Shown here in pieces: positions 8,601 to 16,338 of a stretch of 64,000 nt of DNA. Position 1 is the first letter of the stretch. Every line of letters begins with the position of its first letter. The notes under the pieces were generated by a model, which had not been told where the DNA came from, did not search any database, and saw nothing but the letters and a program-made list of their open reading frames with translations. The position numbers and the translations under genes are program-made. The stretch comes from Scandinavium sp002470465 (GTDB lineage: Bacteria; Pseudomonadota; Gammaproteobacteria; Enterobacterales; Enterobacteriaceae). Location: NCBI RefSeq assembly GCF_040750395.1, contig NZ_JBFLVD010000029.1:62001-126000 (forward strand), written 5' to 3'.

Positions 8601-9137
8601 TTACTCGTCCAGCAGCACCACTTTGCCGACATACGGCAGATGGCGATAGCGCTGTGCGTAGTCAATGCCGTAACCCACAACAAATTCATCCGGAATCGAG
8701 AAGCCAACAAACTCAACCGGCACCTCAACTTCACGGCGGGTCGGTTTATCCAGCAGCGTACAAATCGCCAGTGATTTAGGCTCACGCAGGCTCAGGATTT
8801 CGCGCACTTTAGAGAGCGTATTGCCGGAGTCGATGATGTCTTCGACGATCAGCACGTCTTTGCCGCGAATGTCTTCATCCAGATCTTTCAGGATTTTCAC
8901 ATCACGGGTGGTCGACATACCGCTGCCGTAGCTGGACGCCGTCATAAAATCGACTTCGTGGGAGACGTGCACTTCACGGCACAGGTCTGCCATAAACATG
9001 AATGAGCCGCGCAGCAGGCCAACCAGCACCATGTCGCTGCCGCTGTCCTGATAATGTTCGGTAATTTGACGGCCCAATTCGGCGATTCGCGCTTTGATCT
9101 CCGCTTCCGGGATCATCACTTCAACAGTATGTTTCAT
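8601..9137 (-). CDS. hpt: Hypoxanthine phosphoribosyltransferase
   Basis: Salvages hypoxanthine (and less well guanine) with PRPP to make IMP. The PRPP-binding motif VLIVEDIIDSGNTL lies near residues 100-113, and the 178-residue length equals the E. coli enzyme. It converges with can and is divergent from gcd; the 206-nt hpt-gcd spacer carries a consensus CRP site. No partner genes of the same pathway are adjacent. Confidence 0.97.
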   Translation of the reverse strand: MKHTVEVMIPEAEIKARIAELGRQITEHYQDSGSDMVLVGLLRGSFMFMADLCREVHVSHEVDFMTASSYGSGMSTTRDVKILKDLDEDIRGKDVLIVEDIIDSGNTLSKVREILSLREPKSLAICTLLDKPTRREVEVPVEFVGFSIPDEFVVGYGIDYAQRYRHLPYVGKVVLLDE

Positions 9138-9267
9138 TTAACTAACCATCTGATTTCAGAGATAAATCTCTCAACCACACGTACCTCAGCACGCGCCGTT
9201 GATCGGCAAGCCACGCAGTATACCAGTAAAACACTTTTTCGGGGGTATGAGATAAGAAAGCAAGATT

Positions 9268-9283
9268 TGTGATTCCGATCACA
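9268..9283. promoter_or_regulatory. CRP (cAMP receptor protein) site between hpt and gcd
   Basis: TGTGATTCCGATCACA matches the TGTGA-N6-TCACA consensus in all ten key positions. It covers the expected -35 region of a gcd promoter whose -10 could be TATACT at 9296-9301. That placement predicts repression of gcd by cAMP-CRP, in line with what is known for E. coli gcd. Confidence 0.8.
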
Positions 9284-9343
9284 CTTGTTAAATCCTATAC
9301 TTAATTGCTATTAAAAAATTAACGACTTATAGGTGTGCTTTCT

Positions 9344-11734
9344 ATGGCAGAAACAAAACCACAACAGACCGGGCTTCTGGTGAAGCTGACGGCGCTGTTT
9401 GCAGCCTTCTGCGGGCTGTATCTGTTAATTGGCGGAGTCTGGCTCGTCTCGCTGGGCGGCTCCTGGTATTACCCCATTGCCGGGATTGTGATGCTGGCCG
9501 TCACCGCAATGCTGTGGCGCGGTAAGCGCGCGGCGCTGTGGCTGTATGCGCTGGTGCTGCTGGCGACCATGATTTGGGGCGTCTGGGAAGTCGGCTTCGA
9601 CTTCTGGGCGCTGACGCCGCGCAGCGATATCCTCGTCTTCTTCGGCATCTGGCTTATCCTGCCGTTCGTCTGGCGTCGTCTGATTGTGCCTTCATCCGGG
9701 GCGGTTGCCGCGCTGGTGGTGGTGCTGTTAGTCAGCGCAGGGATTCTGACCTGGGCAGGCTTCCACGACCCGCAGGAAATCAACGGCACGCTGAGCACGG
9801 AAGTGACGCCAGCGGCTCCGATTTCCCAGGTTGCCGATCAGGACTGGCCAGCATATGGCCGTAACCAGGAAGGTCAGCGCTGGTCACCGCTGAAGCAGAT
9901 CAACGCCGATAACGTTCATCAGCTGAAAGAGGCCTGGGTCTTCCGCACCGGTGACCTTAAGCAGCCGAACGATCCGGGTGAAATCACCAACGAAGTCACG
10001 CCAATTAAAGTTGGCAACATGCTCTATCTCTGCTCCGCGCACCAGCGTCTGTTCGCGCTTGATGCCGCGACCGGCAAAGAGAAATGGCACTTCGATCCGC
10101 AGCTCAACACCAACACCTTCTTCCAGCACGTGACCTGCCGCGGCGTGTCTTATCACGAAGCCAAAGCAGACAGCGCGCCTGCTGACGTCGTCGCCGACTG
10201 CCCGCGCCGCATCCTGCTGCCGGTGAACGATGGTCGTCTGTTTGCACTGAATGCCGATACCGGCAAGCTGTGCGAAACCTTCGGCAACAAAGGCGTGCTG
10301 AACCTGCAAACTAATCAGCCAGTGACCACGCCGGGCATGTACGAGCCGACATCACCGCCGATTGTGACCGACAAAATCATCGTGATTGCCGGTTCCGTGA
10401 CGGATAACTTCTCCACGCGTGAAGCATCCGGCGTCATTCGCGGCTTCGACGTCAACACCGGTAAGCTGCTGTGGGCCTTCGATCCGGGCGCAAAAGATCC
10501 GAATGCCATTCCAAATGACGAACACAAGTTCAGCCTGAACTCGCCGAACTCCTGGGCGCCTGCCGCCTATGACGCGAAGCTGGATCTGGTGTATCTGCCA
10601 ATGGGCGTCACCACACCGGATATCTGGGGTGGCAACCGCACACCAGAACAGGAACGCTATGCCAGCTCGATTGTGGCGCTGAATGCAACCACCGGGAAAC
10701 TGGCCTGGAGCTATCAGAGCGTTCATCACGATCTGTGGGACATGGACCAGCCTGCCCAGCCGACGCTGGCGGACATCACCGTTGACGGTAAAACCGTGCC
10801 GGTGGTCTACGCACCGGCGAAAACCGGTAACATCTTCGTGCTGGATCGCCGTAACGGACAGTTGGTGGTACCTGCTCCTGAAAAACCGGTACCGCAGGGT
10901 GCCGCCAAAGGCGACCGTCTGAGCCCGACTCAACCGTTCTCCGATCTGAGCTTCCGTCCGAAGAAAGATCTGACCGGGGCAGACATGTGGGGCGCCACCA
11001 TGTTTGACCAGCTGGTGTGCCGCGTGATGTTCCATCAACTGCGCTACGAGGGCATCTTCACGCCACCGTCTGAGCAAGGCACGCTGGTGTTCCCGGGTAA
11101 CCTGGGGATGTTCGAATGGGGCGGGATTTCTGTCGATCCGAACCGTCAGGTGGCGATTGCCAACCCGATTGCCCTGCCGTTCGTATCACGCCTGATCCCA
11201 CGCGGCCCGGGTAACCCAATTGAGCCGCCGAAAGACGCCAAAGGTTCAGGTACTGAAACCGGCATTCAGCCACAGTACGGCGTGCCGTATGGCGTGACGC
11301 TGAACCCGTTCCTGTCACCGTTTGGCCTGCCGTGTAAACAGCCGGGCTGGGGTTATATCTCCGCGCTGGATCTGAAAACCAACCAGATTGCCTGGAAAAA
11401 ACGTATCGGTACGCCGCAGGACAGCCTGCCGTTCCCGATGCCGTTTAAGCTGCCGTTCAATCTGGGGATGCCAATGCTGGGTGGCCCGATTTCCACTGCC
11501 GGCAACGTACTGTTTGTAGCGGCAACTGCGGATAACTACCTGCGTGCTTACAACATGACCAACGGCGACAAGCTGTGGGAAGGTCGTCTGCCTGCCGGTG
11601 GCCAGGCAACGCCGATGACGTATGAAGTGAACGGCAAACAGTACGTAGTCATCTCCGCAGGTGGTCATGGTTCGTTTGGCACGAAGATGGGCGACTATAT
11701 CGTGGCTTATGCTTTGCCGGACGACGCTAAGTAA
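9344..11734 (+). CDS. gcd: Quinoprotein (PQQ) glucose dehydrogenase, membrane-bound
   Basis: Oxidises glucose to gluconolactone at the periplasmic face and passes electrons to ubiquinone. Residues ~8-140 hold five membrane helices; the rest is an eight-bladed beta-propeller with PQQ-binding repeats (WPAYGRNQEGQR near the start; ATTGKLAWSYQ and HHDLWDMD in the middle). ATG at 9344 gives 796 residues, the E. coli length. No pqq synthesis genes are in the window, so whether the enzyme is active depends on PQQ made elsewhere in the genome or taken up. A terminator follows. Confidence 0.96.
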   Translation: MAETKPQQTGLLVKLTALFAAFCGLYLLIGGVWLVSLGGSWYYPIAGIVMLAVTAMLWRGKRAALWLYALVLLATMIWGVWEVGFDFWALTPRSDILVFFGIWLILPFVWRRLIVPSSGAVAALVVVLLVSAGILTWAGFHDPQEINGTLSTEVTPAAPISQVADQDWPAYGRNQEGQRWSPLKQINADNVHQLKEAWVFRTGDLKQPNDPGEITNEVTPIKVGNMLYLCSAHQRLFALDAATGKEKWHFDPQLNTNTFFQHVTCRGVSYHEAKADSAPADVVADCPRRILLPVNDGRLFALNADTGKLCETFGNKGVLNLQTNQPVTTPGMYEPTSPPIVTDKIIVIAGSVTDNFSTREASGVIRGFDVNTGKLLWAFDPGAKDPNAIPNDEHKFSLNSPNSWAPAAYDAKLDLVYLPMGVTTPDIWGGNRTPEQERYASSIVALNATTGKLAWSYQSVHHDLWDMDQPAQPTLADITVDGKTVPVVYAPAKTGNIFVLDRRNGQLVVPAPEKPVPQGAAKGDRLSPTQPFSDLSFRPKKDLTGADMWGATMFDQLVCRVMFHQLRYEGIFTPPSEQGTLVFPGNLGMFEWGGISVDPNRQVAIANPIALPFVSRLIPRGPGNPIEPPKDAKGSGTETGIQPQYGVPYGVTLNPFLSPFGLPCKQPGWGYISALDLKTNQIAWKKRIGTPQDSLPFPMPFKLPFNLGMPMLGGPISTAGNVLFVAATADNYLRAYNMTNGDKLWEGRLPAGGQATPMTYEVNGKQYVVISAGGHGSFGTKMGDYIVAYALPDDAK

Positions 11735-11762
11735 CTAAAATGCCCGGTGGCAAGGTAAAATC

Positions 11763-11790
11763 AAAACGGCAACCTCGGTTGCCGTTTTTA
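11763..11790 (+). terminator. Rho-independent terminator of gcd
   Basis: Stem AAACGGCAAC/GTTGCCGTTT with a small loop is followed by T-rich sequence. The ATGTTTGC of repeat copy 2 follows at once. Confidence 0.85.
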
Positions 11791-11821
11791 ATGTTTGCTC
11801 CCCTCTCCACGTGGGAGAGGG
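11791..11821 (+). repeat. CCCTCTCCC intergenic repeat, shortened copy 2
   Basis: ATGTTTGCTCCCCTCTCCAC then GTGGGAGAGGG. It keeps the first arm and inverted repeat of copy 1 but lacks the second arm. It is again in sense orientation behind a terminator. Confidence 0.75.
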
Positions 11822-11830
11822 AATCAAATC

Positions 11831-11862
11831 GTAGGCCGGGTAAGGCGAAAGCCGCACCCGGC
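11831..11862. repeat. REP-like element between gcd and cueO
   Basis: GTAGGCCGGGTAAGGCGAAAGCCGCACCCGGC, an imperfect stem-loop of the REP type, followed by a T-run just behind the cueO stop. Confidence 0.8.
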
Positions 11863-11868
11863 ATTTTT

Positions 11869-13440
11869 TTATACCGTAAAGCCCAGCATCATCCCGGTAT
11901 CTTCGTGCTCGAGCAGATGGCAGTGCGCCATATACATGTGCTCTTTCGCGGCTTCGTGGTCAAACTTCACCAACACTTCGCTGACGGCGCCTTCCACCCT
12001 GACCGTATCCTTCCATCCTGCACGATGCGCGGCTGGCGGCTTGCCGTTCTCGGATAAAATACGGAACTGCGTGCCGTGGATATGGAACGGATGCAGCATC
12101 ATGTCGCCCTCGCCTGAAATCGTCCAGCGTTCGAACTGTCCGCGGCTGGCGGCAAACATCGGCTGATTCATATCAAAGGCCTGACCGTTGATCATATTGG
12201 CATTATGGAAATCAAAGCCTTTGCCGCCGTGATTCATATGGCCCATGCTGCCGTGATCCATATTGCCCATCTTCATGTCGCCGTGGCCCATGCTGCCGTG
12301 GTCCATGCCGCCCATCGCCTGCTTGCCGTATTTTTTCATCAGCGCCTGCATGCCCATCATGTCGAGCATGGGGTCCATGGAGAGCTGAAACTTACGCTGC
12401 GTTAAGCCATCGAGGGAAGGCAGTACCGGCAGGCTAGCCAGCGAATCAGGGAGCTCAGCGGAACCCGGGATCGCCAGCGGCTGAATACGCATCACCGGAT
12501 GCGTTTTATCAAACGGTGCCACCGCCATGCCCATCTGATTGACCGGCAGCATAACGAGGTCAAACGCTTTGCCATCGCTGGTATCCACCAGCACTTCGAA
12601 GCGTTCACCCATCAGCATCGGCAACTCGGTCACTTTAACGGGCTCAGCGAGCAAGCCACCGTCGCTGGCAATCACGTACAGCGGACGGTTATCGCTGGCT
12701 GCCAGATTCAGAGAACGCGCGTTACAGCCGTTCAGCAGGCGTAAGCGTAGCCAGCCTTTGGGTACCGCATGCTGCGGATAAATCGCGCCATTGGTCAGCA
12801 GCGTATCGCCAAACCAGCCTACCGCTGCGCTCATCACATCCAGCTGATAATCGATTTCGCCGTCGGCGCTAAACCGCTTGTCCTGAATAATGACCGGCAC
12901 ATCGTCGATGCCCCACTGCTTAGGCAGCAGCAGCTTGTGGATCTGCGGGTCTTCGATTAATACCAGACCTGCCAGCCCCATCGCTACCTGGTGCCCGATT
13001 TTCCCGTGCTGGTGAGGATGGAACCAGCAGGTTGCGGCCTGTTGCGTAGGGGTGAACGTCACGGTACGCGTAGCGCCGGGTTTAATGACCCCCTGCGGAC
13101 CGCCGTCGACCTCACCCGGAATCTCCAGACCGTGCCAGTGCACAGTTGTCTCTTCAGAGAGCTGATTGTGAATATCGACGGTAACCGCTTTCCCTTGTTG
13201 CAGCTGCAATGCCGGACCAAGCAAATTGCCGTTATAGCCCCAGGTTGCAGCGTTATGCGGGCCAAACTGCGTTTTACCGCTTTGCACCGTCAACGCGATA
13301 CGGCTCCGGGAATCCGCTGTTAACAAATTGGGGACAGGTAAGGCCGGGCGATCGGCGGCCAGCACGCCACGACTCCATAACGGTAAGGCGCTGGCGACCC
13401 CCACGGCGGTAGCTAATTTGATAAATTCACGACGTTGCAT
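11869..13440 (-). CDS. cueO: Multicopper oxidase CueO (periplasmic cuprous oxidase)
   Basis: Oxidises Cu(I) to Cu(II) in the periplasm, protecting against copper. A twin-arginine signal (QRREFIKLA, ending near VLAA) targets it for Tat export. Copper ligand motifs HWHG, HPHQHG, HPFHIHG and HCHLLEHEDTGMM are all present. A Met/His-rich insert with two MDHGSMGH repeats lies at about residues 380-410. I choose ATG at 13440 over the GTG at 13446 because AAGGGAG sits 5 nt before it; this gives 523 residues against 516 in E. coli. A CueR operator is upstream. Confidence 0.95.
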   Translation of the reverse strand: MQRREFIKLATAVGVASALPLWSRGVLAADRPALPVPNLLTADSRSRIALTVQSGKTQFGPHNAATWGYNGNLLGPALQLQQGKAVTVDIHNQLSEETTVHWHGLEIPGEVDGGPQGVIKPGATRTVTFTPTQQAATCWFHPHQHGKIGHQVAMGLAGLVLIEDPQIHKLLLPKQWGIDDVPVIIQDKRFSADGEIDYQLDVMSAAVGWFGDTLLTNGAIYPQHAVPKGWLRLRLLNGCNARSLNLAASDNRPLYVIASDGGLLAEPVKVTELPMLMGERFEVLVDTSDGKAFDLVMLPVNQMGMAVAPFDKTHPVMRIQPLAIPGSAELPDSLASLPVLPSLDGLTQRKFQLSMDPMLDMMGMQALMKKYGKQAMGGMDHGSMGHGDMKMGNMDHGSMGHMNHGGKGFDFHNANMINGQAFDMNQPMFAASRGQFERWTISGEGDMMLHPFHIHGTQFRILSENGKPPAAHRAGWKDTVRVEGAVSEVLVKFDHEAAKEHMYMAHCHLLEHEDTGMMLGFTV

Positions 13441-13474
13441 CTGCACTCCCTTTTCGACGACTGGTGATTAATTG

Positions 13475-13505
13475 AGCTTAAACCTTTCCCTTACCGGAAG
13501 GTCAA
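13475..13505 (-). promoter_or_regulatory. CueR-type operator/promoter of cueO
   Basis: On the minus strand, -35 TTGACC (13500-13505) and -10 TAAGCT (13475-13480) are separated by 19 nt, the long spacer of MerR-family promoters. The spacer carries the dyad ACCTTCC-N5-GGGAAAGGT, which closely resembles the E. coli cueO and copA CueR sites. Cu(I)-CueR is expected to twist and activate it. Confidence 0.88.
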
Positions 13506-13585
13506 GCATAATCCCTTTAATAAAGCCCTGCGCACCTCTAAGAAGTGTGCTAACGTTGAATTTCGTGGATGCATTGGTAACTAAA

Positions 13586-13933
13586 ATGAAGACGTTATTC
13601 AGAATTGTGGTACTTGGATCGCTGCTTGCTCTTTCCTCTAACAGCTACGCACTGAGCGAATCCGAGGCCGAAGATATGGCCGATCTGACGGCGGTATTTG
13701 TCTTTCTGAAAAACGACTGTGGTTACCAGAATTTGCCGAACCAGCAGATTCGCCGCGCTTTGGTCTTTTTTGCCCAGCAAAATCAGTGGGATCTCAGCAA
13801 CTACGACACCTTTAACATGAAAGCGCTCGGTGAAGACAGCTACCGTGATTTGAGCGGCATTCGCATTCCCACCTCCAAAAAATGCAAAGCGCTGGCTCGC
13901 GATTCCCTGAGCCTGCTCGCCTACGTCAAGTAA
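13586..13933 (+). CDS. yacC: Small exported protein YacC
   Basis: A 115-residue protein with an N-terminal signal (MKTLFRIVVLGSLLALSS, cleavage probably near SYA-LSE) and two cysteines in the mature part (NDCGYQN and SKKCKAL). It matches E. coli YacC over its full length. YacC belongs to the pilotin-like family (AspS/GspS type) that guides secretins, but its partner is not in this window, so that role is a family inference. The frame is open from 13472; ATG at 13586 is chosen because it starts the signal peptide. Confidence 0.88.
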   Translation: MKTLFRIVVLGSLLALSSNSYALSESEAEDMADLTAVFVFLKNDCGYQNLPNQQIRRALVFFAQQNQWDLSNYDTFNMKALGEDSYRDLSGIRIPTSKKCKALARDSLSLLAYVK

Positions 13934-14030
13934 GACCTTCTGCTGAAATAACGACCGTGCATCGCCGGTCATTGTTAGCTATGATGTTGCGCCCATTTTA
14001 AAGGGGTGTTAACGAAGGAGGGTTCAGCCC

Positions 14031-14918
14031 ATGGCCGATAACAAGGTGTGGCATGAAACGCTGCACGACCAGTTTGGTCAGTACTTTGCCGTTGAAAACG
14101 TGCTCTATCACGAGAAAACGGATCACCAGGATCTCATCATCTTTGAGAACGCCGCCTTTGGCCGCGTGATGGCACTCGACGGCGTGGTGCAAACCACCGA
14201 GCGCGATGAGTTTATCTACCACGAGATGATGACCCACGTTCCCCTGCTGGCTCACGGCCACGCAAAACACGTGCTGATCATCGGCGGCGGCGACGGCGCG
14301 ATGCTGCGCGAAGTCAGCCGTCATAAGAGCATTGAAACCATCACGATGGTGGAAATCGATGCGGGCGTGGTGTCATTCTGCCGCCAGTATCTTCCCAACC
14401 ACAGCGCGGGCAGCTACGACGATCCGCGCTTCACGTTGGTTATCGACGACGGCGTTAATTTTGTCAGCCAGACAACGCAAACGTTTGATGTGATCATCTC
14501 CGACTGTACCGATCCGATTGGTCCAGGCGAAAGCCTGTTCACCTCAGCATTTTATGAGGGCTGCAAACGCTGCCTGAATCCTGGCGGCATTTTCGTCGCA
14601 CAGAACGGAGTTTGCTTCCTGCAGCAGGATGAAGCGCTCGACAGCCATCGCAAGCTCAGCCACTACTTTGGCGATGTAAGCTTCTATCAGGCGGCTATCC
14701 CGACCTATTACGGCGGCATCATGACCTTCGCCTGGGCGACGGATAACGAAGCACTGCGCCACCTCTCGGCCGAAATCATTCAGGCACGCTTCCGCCAGGC
14801 CGGACTGATCTGCCGCTACTACAACCCGGCTATTCACACCGCGGCCTTTGCGCTCCCGCAATACCTGCAGAACGCGCTCTCTGCAACGCAGGAGGTGAAC
14901 CCAATTGAAAAAGCTTAA
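14031..14918 (+). CDS. speE: Spermidine synthase
   Basis: Transfers an aminopropyl group from decarboxylated S-adenosylmethionine to putrescine. The nucleotide-binding GGGDG is at residues 85-89 and the catalytic/substrate aspartates are in SDCTDP (158-162). ATG at 14031 follows a strong AAGGAGG. At 295 residues it is 7 longer than the E. coli enzyme, and this extra C-terminus overlaps speD by 14 nt. speE and speD act in sequence and form an operon. Confidence 0.97.
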   Translation: MADNKVWHETLHDQFGQYFAVENVLYHEKTDHQDLIIFENAAFGRVMALDGVVQTTERDEFIYHEMMTHVPLLAHGHAKHVLIIGGGDGAMLREVSRHKSIETITMVEIDAGVVSFCRQYLPNHSAGSYDDPRFTLVIDDGVNFVSQTTQTFDVIISDCTDPIGPGESLFTSAFYEGCKRCLNPGGIFVAQNGVCFLQQDEALDSHRKLSHYFGDVSFYQAAIPTYYGGIMTFAWATDNEALRHLSAEIIQARFRQAGLICRYYNPAIHTAAFALPQYLQNALSATQEVNPIEKA

Positions 14919-15699
14919 GCTGCACGGCTTTAACAACCTGACCAAAAGCCTGAGTTTTTGTATTTACGATATCTGCTACGTGAAAACGGCAGAAGAGCGC
15001 GATGGCTACATCGCCTATATCGATGAACTCTACAATGCCAACCGTCTGACGGAGATCCTGTCAGAAACCTGTTCTATTATCGGCGCGAATATTCTCAACA
15101 TCGCGCGCCAGGATTACGAGCCGCAGGGCGCAAGCGTCACCATTCTGGTGAGCGAAGAGCCAGTTGACCCCAAACTTATCGATCCTTCCGAGCACCCCGG
15201 TCCGCTGCCGGAAGCGGTGGTCGCCCATCTCGATAAAAGCCATATCTGCGTACACACCTATCCGGAGAGTCATCCGGAAGGCGGCCTGTGTACCTTCCGC
15301 GCCGATATTGAAGTCTCGACCTGCGGGGTGATTTCTCCGCTCAACGCGCTGAACTATCTTATCCACCAGTTGGAGTCCGATATCGTGACCGTCGACTACC
15401 GCGTGCGTGGCTTTACCCGCGATGTGAACGGTATGAAGCACTTTATCGACCACGAAATTAACTCCATTCAAAATTTTATGTCGGACGACATGAAAGCGCT
15501 GTATGACATGATGGATGTGAACGTCTATCAGGAAAACATCTTCCACACCAAGATGTTACTTAAGGAATTCGACCTGAAGCACTACATGTTCCACACCCGG
15601 CCGGAAGATTTAAGCGAAGCCGAACGCCAGGCCATCGCTGACCTGCTGTGGAAAGAGATGCGTGAGATTTACTACGGCCGCAATATTCCGGCCGTATAA
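14905..15699 (+). CDS. speD: S-adenosylmethionine decarboxylase proenzyme, TTG start
   Basis: Makes decarboxylated S-adenosylmethionine, the aminopropyl donor for SpeE. The proenzyme self-cleaves between Lys111 and Ser112 (HLDKSHICVH) to form the pyruvoyl cofactor. The start is TTG at 14905, which gives the E. coli N-terminus KKLKLHGFN and length of 264 residues, with AGGAGG at 14890-14895 inside speE. The 14-nt overlap with speE plus the rare start points to translational coupling. Confidence 0.96.
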   Translation: MKKLKLHGFNNLTKSLSFCIYDICYVKTAEERDGYIAYIDELYNANRLTEILSETCSIIGANILNIARQDYEPQGASVTILVSEEPVDPKLIDPSEHPGPLPEAVVAHLDKSHICVHTYPESHPEGGLCTFRADIEVSTCGVISPLNALNYLIHQLESDIVTVDYRVRGFTRDVNGMKHFIDHEINSIQNFMSDDMKALYDMMDVNVYQENIFHTKMLLKEFDLKHYMFHTRPEDLSEAERQAIADLLWKEMREIYYGRNIPAV

Positions 15700-15730
15700 G
15701 TTTTCGGGGAGCAGGGAAGCTCCCGCCAGG

Positions 15731-16093
15731 TTACTTCTGCTGCATAAAGGCGCGGTACGCCGTTACAACCTGAAGGAAGTCCTCCACGCCGCACATTGAC
15801 AGGCTTTCCTCGTCGTAATAGCTCATGCCCTCTTCCATTTCATCACCGGAAAACGCCAGCTGATTGGCGCGAACCATCACTTCTTCGCCGTCCATCCAGA
15901 CCGTGTATTCGTGGCCCGAGCGCTGCCATGAGTTTTCGGTGCCCTTTACCGTCTGCGCCGCCGCTTCCACTTCATCGAGCAGCGCGAGGTTCTCTCTTAC
16001 TTCTTCGTTAAACCAGTGCCCAACCGCTTCGTGGCCCATCGACATACGCACTTTCACCACCCCGGTGATGTCGCGCAGAAATTCGTAATCCAT
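15731..16093 (-). CDS. yacL: Conserved UPF0231 family protein YacL
   Basis: An acidic 120-residue cytoplasmic protein matching E. coli YacL from MDYEFLRDITG to AFMQQK. No catalytic motif is visible and the function is unknown. The frame is open upstream to 16270, but ATG at 16093 is the conserved start. It converges with speD and lies downstream of acnB on the same strand, separated from it by two terminators and two repeats. Confidence 0.92.
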   Translation of the reverse strand: MDYEFLRDITGVVKVRMSMGHEAVGHWFNEEVRENLALLDEVEAAAQTVKGTENSWQRSGHEYTVWMDGEEVMVRANQLAFSGDEMEEGMSYYDEESLSMCGVEDFLQVVTAYRAFMQQK

Positions 16094-16174
16094 GGTGTTT
16101 TCCTCTGCAAAGCCATTGCCGTAATTATCGCAGTTGGCGGAGAGAAAAAAAGCGGGACGGGTGTCAGGAGTGGA

Positions 16175-16208
16175 AAATAAAAACCCCGAATGACAGGTTC
16201 GGGGTTTT
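16175..16208 (-). terminator. Rho-independent terminator between acnB and yacL
   Basis: Stem AAAACCCCGAA/TTCGGGGTTTT (16180-16190 with 16198-16208) with a 7-nt loop; on the minus strand it runs into TTTTTATTTTCC. It would stop acnB read-through before yacL. Confidence 0.8.
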
Positions 16209-16238
16209 GTAGGCCGGGTAAGCACGCTGCCACCCGGC
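16209..16238. repeat. REP-like element between acnB and yacL
   Basis: GTAGGCCGGGTAAGCACGCT then GCCACCCGGC; same family as the units at 3706, 11831 and 21854. Confidence 0.8.
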
Positions 16239-16250
16239 AAAAAAGGAGAT

Positions 16251-16304
16251 GTGCGGCCTGATGCCCTCACCCCAGCCCTCTCTCACAGGGAGAGGGTGCA
16301 AACA
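16251..16304 (-). repeat. CCCTCTCCC intergenic repeat, copy 3
   Basis: On the minus strand it reads TGTTTGCACCCTCTCCC, TGTGAGAGAGGG, CTGGGGTGAGGG and GCATCAGGCCGCAC. It aligns with copy 1 over its full length and lies directly behind the acnB terminator in sense orientation. Confidence 0.83.
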
Positions 16305-16305
16305 C

Positions 16306-16333
16306 TTAAAACCGTCTCCATAGAGACGGTTTT
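16306..16333 (-). terminator. Rho-independent terminator of acnB
   Basis: An 11-bp stem AAAACCGTCTC/GAGACGGTTTT with a 4-nt loop, 6 nt behind the acnB stop; TTTTAAGTG follows on the minus strand. Confidence 0.85.
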
Positions 16334-16338
16334 GCAGT

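Noticed and set aside
8541..8779. Short open frames (77-89 codons) over the repeat before hpt
   Set aside because: They read through a terminator and an intergenic repeat into antisense hpt; not genes.
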